From JBFKAV01 sp041621405 (GTDB lineage: Bacteria; Pseudomonadota; Alphaproteobacteria; Rhodobacterales; Rhodobacteraceae): a stretch of 19,597 bases of DNA. This document shows positions 1 through 8,319 of this stretch, piece after piece (position 1 is the first letter of the stretch; every line of letters begins with the position of its first letter). The position numbers were made by a program, and so were the translations under genes. Under the pieces are notes generated by a model. The model ran no database searches, was not told where the DNA came from, and saw only the letters and a program-made list of their open reading frames with translations. Where the stretch lies: assembly GCA_041621405.1 (NCBI GenBank), contig JBFKAV010000054.1, forward strand, positions 1 to 19,597, in the 5' to 3' direction.

Positions 1-467
1 AGTCCGCCGGGACCGGCGCCGATGATCCCCACGCTCTCGGCCCGCTCCAGCGTCGGCGCGATCGGCTTGACCCAGCCCTTTTCCCAGGCGGTGTCGGTGA
101 TGTACTTCTCGACCGCGCCAATGGTCACGGTGCCATGCCCCGACTGCTCGATCACGCAATTGCCCTCGCAGAGCCGGTCCTGCGGGCAGATCCGGCCGCA
201 GATCTCGGGGAAGGTATTGGTGGCCTGGCTGATTTCGTAGGCCTCCTCGAGCCGGCCCTCGGCGGTCAGCCGCAACCAGTCGGGGATGTTGTTGTGCAGC
301 GGGCAATGGGTCTGGCAATAGGGCACGCCGCATTGGCTGCAGCGCGCGGATTGCTCCTTCGCCTTGGCGTCGGCGTACTCGGCGTAGATCTCGCCGAAAT
401 CCTTGCGGCGGAGATCGGCCGCCCGCTTCTCGGGCATCTCCCTCGGCACGGTGACGAATTTCAGCAT
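1..467 (-). CDS. gltD: Glutamate synthase small (beta) subunit, N-terminal part, cut by window edge
   Basis: The first 155 residues are present; the gene continues beyond the left edge. GltD is the FAD- and Fe-S-containing subunit of NADPH-dependent glutamate synthase (GOGAT), which passes electrons from NADPH to the large subunit for cytoplasmic ammonium assimilation. Visible are two cysteine clusters (C43, C46, C51, C55 and C90, C94, C100, C104) as expected for the N-terminal Fe-S region, the string FPEICGRICPQ, and the start of the nucleotide-binding fold GAGPGG at residues 150-155. The start is ATG at 465-467 on the minus strand, preceded by an AAGGAAC-like ribosome binding site. It lies 177 bp downstream of uppP on the same strand, so it probably has its own promoter, but I see no convincing hexamers. 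The gltB subunit is not in the window. Homologous beta-like proteins exist in other oxidoreductases, but the match to GltD is strong. Confidence 0.93.
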   Translation of the reverse strand, partial: MLKFVTVPREMPEKRAADLRRKDFGEIYAEYADAKAKEQSARCSQCGVPYCQTHCPLHNNIPDWLRLTAEGRLEEAYEISQATNTFPEICGRICPQDRLCEGNCVIEQSGHGTVTIGAVEKYITDTAWEKGWVKPIAPTLERAESVGIIGAGPGG

Positions 468-613
468 AGGTTCCTTGCCCACCGGCCAAATCCTTCCCGA
501 GCGCGCCCTTCGATTTGTCTCGATACTGTAGGGGCGGCAGGAATTAAAGTCACAGATGCTGACCTATATGAACTTTGTATTTCGCGCCGGCGGCCTGTTG
601 TCCGGATTCTGTG

Positions 614-638
614 GAAAAATATGGCAGTACTGCTGCCC
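614..638 (-). terminator. Possible weak rho-independent terminator after uppP
   Basis: Seen on the minus strand 7 nt past the uppP stop: a 5-bp stem GGCAG/CTGCC with a 5-nt loop, followed by AT and then a run of five T. The stem is short for an intrinsic terminator, so this is tentative. Confidence 0.4.
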
Positions 639-644
639 TACTAA

Positions 645-1451
645 CTACGCGCCGAGCACGAGCGCCAGCAAGGCAATGCAGCCGACGGCGATGCGCCACC
701 AGCCGAACAGCGCGTAGCCGTGCCGCTGCACGTAACCGAGCAGCCACTTCACCACGAACAGGGCGCTGACGAAGGCCATAGCGAAGCCGATCGCGATCTC
801 GGTCATCGCCGAGAGGTCGATCACCTCGCGGTTCCGCCAGAGGTCGTAGGCAAAGGCTCCCGCCATCGTCGGCATCGACAGGAAGAAGCTGAACTCCGCC
901 GCCGCTCGCTTCGAGGCGCCCATCATGAGCGCGCCGACGATGGTCGCTCCCGAGCGCGACACGCCGGGAATCATCGCCAGCGTCTGGAACAGCCCGATCT
1001 TGAACGCGAATGGCAGCGGGAAATGCATTGCGTCCTCGTGGTGGGTCTCCGGGATGACGCGATCGACCACCAGAAGCACGGCGCCGCCAAGGATCAGCAT
1101 CACGGCAATCAGCATGGGCGTTTCGAACAGCACGGTCTTGATCATGTCGTGGGCCAGAACGCCGACCACCACCGAAGGAAGGAATGCGAGAAGGATCGCG
1201 AGGAAGAACCGTCGCGACGCCGGATCCTGCGGCGCGGCCCGCGCCACCTGCCAGAGACGCGTCGCGTAGACCGACAGGATCGCCAGCACCGCCCCGAGCT
1301 GGATCACCACTTCGAAGGCGTGCCCGTCACTTCGAAAGCCGAGGAAATGCCCGGAGAGGAGAAGGTGCCCAGTGGAGGACACCGGGATGAACTCGGTGAG
1401 CCCCTCCAGCACCCCCAGCGCGGCGGCCACCAGCAACGAGTTTTCGGTCAT
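645..1451 (-). CDS. uppP: Undecaprenyl-diphosphate phosphatase (UppP/BacA family)
   Basis: Integral membrane enzyme that dephosphorylates undecaprenyl pyrophosphate to recycle the lipid carrier for peptidoglycan and polysaccharide synthesis; its loss or excess alters bacitracin sensitivity. The 268-residue product carries both family signatures: EGLTEFIPVSSTGH at residues 16-29 and PGVSRSG at 162-168 with the catalytic arginine at 166. Several hydrophobic segments follow (about 85-102, 112-130, and two near the C terminus). I chose the ATG at 1449-1451 rather than the upstream ATG at 1493: it gives the usual N terminus and has a GGGAG site about 6 nt before it. It follows dnaJ on the same strand after 82 bp, so partial co-transcription with dnaKJ is possible. 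A weak hairpin with a T run follows the stop. Confidence 0.95.
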   Translation of the reverse strand: MTENSLLVAAALGVLEGLTEFIPVSSTGHLLLSGHFLGFRSDGHAFEVVIQLGAVLAILSVYATRLWQVARAAPQDPASRRFFLAILLAFLPSVVVGVLAHDMIKTVLFETPMLIAVMLILGGAVLLVVDRVIPETHHEDAMHFPLPFAFKIGLFQTLAMIPGVSRSGATIVGALMMGASKRAAAEFSFFLSMPTMAGAFAYDLWRNREVIDLSAMTEIAIGFAMAFVSALFVVKWLLGYVQRHGYALFGWWRIAVGCIALLALVLGA

Positions 1452-1533
1452 GTCCGCTCCCGGAATCGCCCGACTCGCCGCGGATAGCAACAAAATGCGA
1501 CATGCATGGGATGCCTTGGAGACCCTGTGCAGA

Positions 1534-2682
1534 TCACCCCTTCATCCCGTCCCAGAAGCTCTTCACCTTGCGGAAGAAGCTCGAGCTCTCCGGGTTATTG
1601 TCGGCGCCGATTCCCTCGAACTCGCGCAGAAGCTCCTTCTGCCGCGCGGTCAGGTTGACCGGCGTCTCGATCGCAAGCTCGATGAACATGTCGCCGGCAT
1701 GGCCGCCCCTGAGGGCCGGCATCCCCTTGCCGCGCAGCCGCATCTGCTTGCCGGTCTGGGCGCCCGCGGGCACCTTCACCCGGCTGCGGCCGCCATCGAT
1801 CGTCGGCACCTCGACCTCGCCACCGAGCGCGGCCGTGGTCAGCGTCAAGGGCACCCGGCAGAACAGGTTCACCCCGTCGCGCTGGAAGATCGGGTGGTCG
1901 GCCACTTCGATGAAGATGTAGAGATCGCCCGAAGGCCCGCCTCTCAGCCCCGCCTCGCCCTCGCCGGCGAGCCGGATCCGGGTGCCGGTCTCGACGCCGG
2001 CGGGGATGTTGACGCTGAGCGCCCGTTCCTTCTCCACTCGGCCGGCGCCGTGGCAGGTCTTGCAGGGGTTTTTCACGATCTGCCCGGCGCCGCCGCAGGT
2101 GGGGCAGGTGCGCTCGACGGTGAAGAAGCCCTGCTGCGCGCGCACCTTGCCCATGCCCGAGCAGGTCGGGCAGTTGACCGGCTCGGCGCCGCCCTCCGCA
2201 CCGGTGCCCGAACAGGCCGAGCAGGCGACCGACGTGGGCACCGAGATCGTCTTCTGCACGCCCTTGTAGGCGTCCTCCAGCGCGACCCGCAGGTTGTAGC
2301 GCAGATCCGAGCCGCGCGCCGCCCGCTGCCGCCCGCCGGCCCCGCCGCTGCGCATGAAGTCGCCGAAGAGATCGTCGAAAACGTCGGAGAAGGCAGTGGC
2401 GAAATCACCGCCGCCATAGGCCGCCCGCGCGCCACTGCGCGACGCGCCCATTCCGCCCTCGAAAGCGGCGTGGCCGAAGCGGTCGTAGGCCGCCTTCTTC
2501 TCGGGGTCCTTCAGCGCGTCGTAGGCCTCGTTCACGTCCTTGAAGTGGGCCTCGGCGTCCGGATTATCCTTGTTGCGGTCGGGGTGAAGCTCCTTGGCCT
2601 TCTGGCGATAGGCCTTCTTGATCTCCTCGGCCGAGGCGCCCCGATTCACGCCCAGGACATCGTAGAAGTCACGTTTCGCCAT
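1534..2682 (-). CDS. dnaJ: Molecular chaperone DnaJ (Hsp40)
   Basis: Co-chaperone that delivers unfolded proteins to DnaK and stimulates its ATPase; cytoplasmic. The 382-residue product has the full type I layout: J domain at residues 1-70 with the essential HPD at 33-35, a Gly/Phe-rich linker at about 70-125, and a zinc-binding region with four CxxCxGxG repeats (cysteines 154/157, 171/174, 193/196, 207/210). The C-terminal substrate-binding domains follow. Length and order are normal for the family. The start ATG at 2680-2682 has a GAGAGG site about 10 nt upstream. It lies 74 bp downstream of dnaK, with a strong hairpin in the gap, and is almost certainly co-transcribed with it. Confidence 0.98.
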   Translation of the reverse strand: MAKRDFYDVLGVNRGASAEEIKKAYRQKAKELHPDRNKDNPDAEAHFKDVNEAYDALKDPEKKAAYDRFGHAAFEGGMGASRSGARAAYGGGDFATAFSDVFDDLFGDFMRSGGAGGRQRAARGSDLRYNLRVALEDAYKGVQKTISVPTSVACSACSGTGAEGGAEPVNCPTCSGMGKVRAQQGFFTVERTCPTCGGAGQIVKNPCKTCHGAGRVEKERALSVNIPAGVETGTRIRLAGEGEAGLRGGPSGDLYIFIEVADHPIFQRDGVNLFCRVPLTLTTAALGGEVEVPTIDGGRSRVKVPAGAQTGKQMRLRGKGMPALRGGHAGDMFIELAIETPVNLTARQKELLREFEGIGADNNPESSSFFRKVKSFWDGMKG

Positions 2683-2709
2683 TCACGCACGCCCTCTCGG
2701 CACGGAAGC

Positions 2710-2736
2710 GGCCGGCCCGCGGGTCGCAGGCCGGCC
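2710..2736 (-). promoter_or_regulatory. Hairpin in the dnaK-dnaJ intergenic region
   Basis: A perfect 8-bp inverted repeat, GGCCGGCC at 2710-2717 and again at 2729-2736, with an 11-nt loop. It sits between the dnaK stop and the dnaJ start and has no following T run, so it is not a classical terminator. In such operons a hairpin here may reduce read-through or stabilise the dnaK message, giving more DnaK than DnaJ; that role is inferred. Confidence 0.55.
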
Positions 2737-2756
2737 TCAAGGTTTCAGAGCCGCGC

Positions 2757-4670
<1,914 letters not shown>

Positions 4671-4746
4671 TGCTGCTACCTCTTTCCTTCGGCGATGTTG
4701 TGAGGCAGGGCCCTGACAAGGCGCCCTTCCCCGATCCCATGGATTT

Positions 4747-4767
4747 GGCCGGAATGGCGGTCCGGCC
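4747..4767 (-). promoter_or_regulatory. Hairpin in the dnaK 5' leader
   Basis: A perfect 7-bp inverted repeat, GGCCGGA/TCCGGCC, around a 7-nt loop. It lies 76 to 97 nt upstream of the dnaK ATG, near the start of the predicted untranslated leader. It is not a CIRCE element (no TTAGCACTC arms) and does not cover the ribosome binding site, so a thermosensor role is unsupported; effects on mRNA stability are possible. The same 7-bp stem occurs in the hpf leader. Confidence 0.45.
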
Positions 4768-4781
4768 GACGTGACTGGGCG

Positions 4782-4810
4782 TATATAAGAGGGGTGTTCG
4801 AAGGCTGCAA
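4782..4810 (-). promoter_or_regulatory. Promoter of dnaK (-35 TTGCAG, -10 TATATA)
   Basis: On the minus strand, TTGCAG (4805-4810) and TATATA (4782-4787) are separated by exactly 17 nt, a good vegetative-type promoter. The -35 reads CTTG and a CCCC block lies just before the -10, features also seen in heat-shock sigma (RpoH) promoters, so dual recognition is possible but inferred. Transcription would start near 4775, giving a leader of about 105 nt. The -35 is only 24 bp from the divergent alkB start. Confidence 0.7.
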
Positions 4811-4833
4811 GGCGGGCGAACGGAGGCAAATTG

Positions 4834-5466
4834 ATGAAAAATCGCGCGGACTCCGCGCCCTCCGGCCCTAGCCTCTGCCTGAACGGGGTGGAGATCTGGC
4901 AGGGGTTCCTCGGCGCGGCCGAGCAGGCAGCGCTGCTCGCGGAATTGCGCGGCGTCGCGCGCGCCGCGCCGTTATTCCAGCCGGAGACGAAGCGCGGCCA
5001 GAAGATGAGCGTGCGGATGACCTCGGCCGGCAGCTATGGCTGGGTCTCCGACCGCAGAGGCTACCGCTACGAGACACGCCATCCCACGGGCGTCGCCTGG
5101 CCGCCGGTCCCGGCCTCGGTGCTGGCGATCTGGCGCGACGTGACCGGTCTCTCCCGCGACCCCGACTGCTGCCTGGTCAACTACTATGGCGAGGGCGCGC
5201 GCATGGGCCTGCACCAAGACCGCGACGAGGCCGATTTCTCCTGGCCCGTGGTCTCGGTCTCGCTCGGCGACGACGGCCTATTCCGTGTCGGCGGCAGCGA
5301 CCGCGGCGGCAGGACCGCAAGCCTCTGGCTCCGCTCGGGCGACGTCGCGGTGCTTGGCGGCGCGGCCCGCCTCGCATTCCATGGCGTCGACCGGATCCGC
5401 TTCGGCTCCTCCGCCGTCCTGCCCGAGGGTGGCCGGATCAACCTCACTCTGCGCGTGGTGGACTGA
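4834..5466 (+). CDS. alkB: AlkB-type 2-oxoglutarate/Fe(II)-dependent DNA/RNA demethylase
   Basis: Repairs 1-methyladenine and 3-methylcytosine in nucleic acid by oxidative demethylation, using Fe(II), oxygen and 2-oxoglutarate. The 210-residue product has the iron ligands H127-x-D129 (within GLHQDRDEADF) and H183 (AFHGVDRI), and the 2-oxoglutarate-binding arginine pair R201 and R207 in GGRINLTLRVVD, with spacing very close to Escherichia coli AlkB. NYYGEGARMGLHQD is typical of true AlkB proteins. I chose ATG 4834 over the TTG at 4831 because GGAGG at 4822-4826 sits 7 nt before the ATG. It diverges from dnaK, and any alkB promoter must overlap the dnaK promoter and leader. No ada gene or Ada box is evident. 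Confidence 0.95.
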   Translation: MKNRADSAPSGPSLCLNGVEIWQGFLGAAEQAALLAELRGVARAAPLFQPETKRGQKMSVRMTSAGSYGWVSDRRGYRYETRHPTGVAWPPVPASVLAIWRDVTGLSRDPDCCLVNYYGEGARMGLHQDRDEADFSWPVVSVSLGDDGLFRVGGSDRGGRTASLWLRSGDVAVLGGAARLAFHGVDRIRFGSSAVLPEGGRINLTLRVVD

Positions 5467-5468
5467 GC

Positions 5469-5610
5469 GGCCGGCCGCATCCCGCGCCAGCAGTCAAAGA
5501 AGGCCTCGAGTTCCCCTGGCCCGGTCAGGAACTTCCCGTGCGTCAGCCCACCGGCCGGACGCTCATCCCGTCCACCAGGGCCGCGGTGCTGAGGCCAAGC
5601 TCAGACTCCC
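5469..5610 (-). pseudogene. Frameshifted coding remnant downstream of the exporter permease
   Basis: Between the alkB stop and the permease stop, the minus strand holds two adjoining protein-like segments in different frames. One (5546-5599) reads LGLSTAALVDGMSVRPVG then stops. The next (5469-5546) reads LTHGKFLTGPGELEAFF and continues DCWRGMRPA. Adding one base at about 5545 joins them. Third codon positions are G or C in 17 of 18 codons of the first and 23 of 26 of the second, as in the real genes nearby. The pattern 'ALxxGxxV...GLTHxG...ELExFF' recalls the C-terminal region of KpsS/KpsC-type capsule proteins, which would suit the adjacent KpsM-type permease, but this is from memory and weak. 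No intact start or domain remains. It could also be chance open frames in GC-rich DNA. Confidence 0.35.
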
Positions 5611-6425
5611 TGCGCGCGCCACGACACCGAGACCCGCCGGCGCGTGAAGAACTCGATCAGGAGCCCGATCATCAGGAGCGCCAGCGACAGATAGAATGGA
5701 TAGGCCACCGAGCTGTAGTGCGGGTTGTAGTTGAGGAACGTGAAGCCCCGCGCCTGATCGATGGTGTGAAACAGCGGGTTCCAGGTGAACCATTGCAGAA
5801 TGAAGCCCGGCATGGCATTGGCCACGAACATCTTGCCCGAGGCAATCATGTTGGCGCGCTGGTAGACCAGCTTGATCATGGTCACGCCTCTTGGCCACCA
5901 GGGCTTGGCGGCGTAGAACAGCAGGCCGATGGCGCAGCTCGAGAACCAGGTGAGCAAGATCATTGCCACTGCGCCGACCGGATCGTGGATCGTGATCGGT
6001 GTCCAAACCGCGTGATAGATGAACAGCAGCGTAATCACTGTCAGCATCTGCTGGTAAAGAGCGCCGAGGCCGGCGGATATCAGCGCAACAAACGTGTTCA
6101 TCGGCGCATGCAGCATCGTCCCCGATACCGCGTCGGCCGCGCCGAAGATCGCGTTGATGGTCTTGAGCTGGGTCCTGTAGAGGAAGATCCCGGTCATGAT
6201 GAACAGCATGAAGTCGCCGCGGAGCGGGGAGCCGCGGATACCCAGGAAATAGTACAGCAGGAAGAACACCATGATCATCGCGGTGGTCTGGGCCATGTCG
6301 ATGACGAACCCGACAACCGCGTTCTTGTGACCCGCGCGCAGGCTCCGCACCGTGCTGACGTGGATCACCTCGATCATCCCGACGGCAGAGGCGGCGGTAG
6401 TCCGGTATCTGCGCTGCTCGAACAT
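5601..6425 (-). CDS. ABC-2 type polysaccharide exporter permease, KpsM/Wzm-like
   Basis: Inner-membrane permease of the family that, with an ATPase partner, exports capsule or O-antigen polysaccharide. The 274-residue product has a short cytoplasmic N terminus (MFEQRRYRTT), then hydrophobic segments at about 38-62, 72-86, 105-135, 142-165 and near the C terminus at about 243-262. RGDFMLFIMTGIFLYRT and the late NYNPHYSSVAYPFYL are typical of this family in Rhodobacterales. The start ATG at 6423-6425 has an AGGA about 11 nt upstream; M17 is an alternative but would cut into the conserved N-terminal helix. No ATPase (KpsT/Wzt) lies next to it. It diverges from cysQ, and a decayed gene fragment follows its 3' end. 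The substrate is unknown. Confidence 0.8.
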   Translation of the reverse strand: MFEQRRYRTTAASAVGMIEVIHVSTVRSLRAGHKNAVVGFVIDMAQTTAMIMVFFLLYYFLGIRGSPLRGDFMLFIMTGIFLYRTQLKTINAIFGAADAVSGTMLHAPMNTFVALISAGLGALYQQMLTVITLLFIYHAVWTPITIHDPVGAVAMILLTWFSSCAIGLLFYAAKPWWPRGVTMIKLVYQRANMIASGKMFVANAMPGFILQWFTWNPLFHTIDQARGFTFLNYNPHYSSVAYPFYLSLALLMIGLLIEFFTRRRVSVSWRAQGV

Positions 6426-6475
6426 CGCGTCGGTCCTGGATTGGGGCGTCCTGCCTCAGATTGCCCCGCCAATGC

Positions 6476-6504
6476 TTGCCGTTCCCTTGACCGGCGATCA
6501 TAAG
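6476..6504 (+). promoter_or_regulatory. Candidate promoter for cysQ
   Basis: TTGCCG (6476-6481) and CATAAG (6499-6504) are separated by 17 nt; each matches the vegetative consensus at four of six positions. It lies in the 122-bp divergent gap, 43 bp before the cysQ start, and could drive cysQ-kdsB. Confidence 0.4.
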
Positions 6505-6547
6505 GTGCGCCGGAGCGGCTGACAACAAATCGGGACAGAGGGCGGAA

Positions 6548-7342
6548 ATGGACTACGCGCGGCTCACGGGCACGATGCGGCGCCTGGCTCTGGAAGCGGG
6601 CGAGCGGATCATGGCGGTCTACGACGCGCCCGATTTCGAGGTCCGCGTGAAATCCGACTCAAGCCCGGTGACCGAGGCCGACGAGGCCGCGGACGCGCTG
6701 ATCGCCGAGGGTCTCCGTGCCGCATTTCCGGACACGCTCCTCGTCACCGAAGAGCAGGCCGCCACCCATGCCGGCCGCGCCGCGCGGTTCCTCATCGTCG
6801 ACCCGCTCGACGGCACCAAGGAATTCGTCCAGCGCCGCGGCGACTTCACGGTGAACGTCGCCTATGTCGAGAACGGCGTGCCGGTCCGCGGCCTGGTCTA
6901 CGCCCCGGCCAAGGGGCGGCTGTTCTACACCACCGCCGACGGCCGCGCAGTCGAAGAAGACGCCCCCTTCGGCGCCGAGCCGGGGGCGCTCCGGCCGATC
7001 TCGGTTGCGCGCCCCGACCGCGGCGCGCTCAGGGTCGTCGCCTCGAAATCGCACCGCGACGCGGCGACCGACGCCTACATCGCCCGCTACGACGTGGCCG
7101 ATTTCAGAAGCGCCGGTTCCTCGCTCAAGTTCTGCCTCGTCGCGACCGGCGAGGCCGATCTCTACCCCCGCCTGGGCCGCACCATGGAATGGGACACGGC
7201 GGCCGGCGACGCGGTGCTTCGCGCTGCCGGCGGCCAGGTGGTGCGCTTCGACGACCACTCCCCCCTGGGCTACGGCAAACCGGGTTACGAGAACCCGTTC
7301 TTCATCGCCTATGCTCCCGGGATCGAGCTGAAGAGCCGCTGA
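6548..7342 (+). CDS. cysQ: 3'(2'),5'-bisphosphate nucleotidase CysQ (PAP phosphatase)
   Basis: Magnesium-dependent phosphatase of the inositol monophosphatase superfamily that hydrolyses 3'-phosphoadenosine-5'-phosphate (PAP) to AMP. PAP is the by-product of PAPS-using sulfotransferases and of sulfate reduction. The 264-residue product shows the metal site: E69 in LLVTEEQ, then DPLDGT at residues 85-90 (D85, D88), and WDTAAGDAVL with D216. DPLDGTKEF is characteristic of CysQ rather than of inositol phosphatases. The start ATG at 6548 follows a GAGGG-containing site. It overlaps the next gene by one base (TGATG), so the two are translationally coupled. A sulfotransferase gene lies about 6 kb downstream on the same strand, which makes a role in clearing PAP from that reaction plausible. 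Confidence 0.93.
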   Translation: MDYARLTGTMRRLALEAGERIMAVYDAPDFEVRVKSDSSPVTEADEAADALIAEGLRAAFPDTLLVTEEQAATHAGRAARFLIVDPLDGTKEFVQRRGDFTVNVAYVENGVPVRGLVYAPAKGRLFYTTADGRAVEEDAPFGAEPGALRPISVARPDRGALRVVASKSHRDAATDAYIARYDVADFRSAGSSLKFCLVATGEADLYPRLGRTMEWDTAAGDAVLRAAGGQVVRFDDHSPLGYGKPGYENPFFIAYAPGIELKSR

Positions 7343-8142
7343 TGTCGGTGCTCCTGGTCATCCCCGCCCGCTACGAATCCTCCCGTTACCCGGGCAAGCC
7401 GCTGGTCGAACTTAAGGGCGCGACCGGCATCGCCAAGCCGCTGATCCAGCGCACCTGGGAAGCCGCCGGCGCCCTGGCCGGGATCGGCCGCACCGTGGTG
7501 GCCACCGACGACGACCGGATTCGCTTGGCCGCGGAGGGTTTCGGCGCCGAGGTCGTAATGACCTCCGCGGAGGCCAGGAACGGCACCGAGCGCTGCGCCG
7601 AGGCGCACGACCTCCTCGGCGGCGGTTACGAATTTGTCATTAACCTTCAGGGCGACGCGCCGCTCACCCCGCCTTGGTTCATCGAGGCGCTCGTCAAGGC
7701 GCTCCGCGCCGATCCCGACGCCGAGATCGCCACCCCGGTGCTCCGCACCGAGGGCGCCGCGCTCCGCGGCTTCCGCGACGACCGCGCCGCGGGTCGGGTC
7801 GGCGGCACCACGGCGGTCTTCGGCCAGGGCGGCCGGGCGCTCTACTTCTCGAAGGAAGTGATTCCCTTTACCGGCCGCGACTACCCGGACAGCGATCCGA
7901 CCCCGGTCTTCCACCACGTCGGCGTCTACGCCTACCGCCCGGCGGCACTGGCCGCCTACCCGCTCTGGGAGGAAGGCGCTCTCGAACGCCTGGAGGGGCT
8001 CGAGCAGCTCCGATTCCTCGAGCGCGGACGGACGGTGCTTTGTGTCGAGGTCCAGGCTAAGGGCCGCAAGTTCTGGGAGCTCAACCACCCTCATGACGTG
8101 CCGCGTCTGGAATCGATGATGGCCGAGATGGGCATGGCCTGA
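7342..8142 (+). CDS. kdsB: CMP-Kdo synthetase-like cytidylyltransferase (KdsB/KpsU family)
   Basis: Expected to join CTP and Kdo to form CMP-Kdo for lipopolysaccharide or capsule. The 266-residue product has the nucleotide-binding N terminus VIPARYESSRYPGKPL at residues 6-21, NGTER at 80-84, NLQGDAPL at 101-108, and ALYFSKEVIPF further on, all in the family order. One departure is seen: the usual QGDEP is QGDAP here (residue 106), and the tail FWELNHPHDVPRLE replaces the common 'DTPEDL' type ending. The start ATG shares its A with the cysQ stop codon. A longer open frame begins upstream inside cysQ but is not the real start. KdsD, which makes a Kdo precursor, is encoded at the right of this window. 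A related sugar cytidylyltransferase (for example for another ulosonic acid) cannot be excluded. Confidence 0.8.
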   Translation: MSVLLVIPARYESSRYPGKPLVELKGATGIAKPLIQRTWEAAGALAGIGRTVVATDDDRIRLAAEGFGAEVVMTSAEARNGTERCAEAHDLLGGGYEFVINLQGDAPLTPPWFIEALVKALRADPDAEIATPVLRTEGAALRGFRDDRAAGRVGGTTAVFGQGGRALYFSKEVIPFTGRDYPDSDPTPVFHHVGVYAYRPAALAAYPLWEEGALERLEGLEQLRFLERGRTVLCVEVQAKGRKFWELNHPHDVPRLESMMAEMGMA

Positions 8143-8234
8143 AGCCGCGCGGAAATCCGCCGCAGGAAAGGCTGTCCCCGGCCAAGGAAGGGGTGGCGAA
8201 GACCTCCGGCCTTTGCGATAAATCGGAAGCGCTC

Positions 8235-8270
8235 GCACGTGTGATGCGGGCCTTCTCGCCGCAGTCGTGC
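8235..8270 (+). promoter_or_regulatory. Stem-loop in the galU upstream region
   Basis: Nested inverted repeats: GCACG (8235-8239) pairs with CGTGC (8266-8270), and inside it TGCGG (8245-8249) pairs with CCGCA (8259-8263) around a 9-nt loop. It ends 49 bp before galU, with no T run after it. It could be an operator or a leader structure; no promoter hexamers are convincing in this 177-bp gap. Confidence 0.3.
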
Positions 8271-8319
8271 TAGGAAGTACGTGGTGTGGGGCGTCATGAT
8301 TGAGGAGTGGTGACATTCG

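Noticed and set aside
4671..4829. N-terminal extension of dnaK by 53 codons
   Set aside because: The extra sequence overlaps the promoter and leader, has no Hsp70 similarity, and the ATG at 4670 gives the canonical MAKVIGIDLGTTN start.
5589..5604. Hairpin CTGAG/CTCAG at the permease stop codon
   Set aside because: Only 5 bp and no T run on either strand; not enough for a terminator.
5538..6503. Open frame of 321 codons on the plus strand opposite the exporter permease
   Set aside because: The minus-strand frame encodes a hydrophobic ABC-2 permease with a normal start; the plus-strand frame is rich in Arg, His and Asp without motifs.
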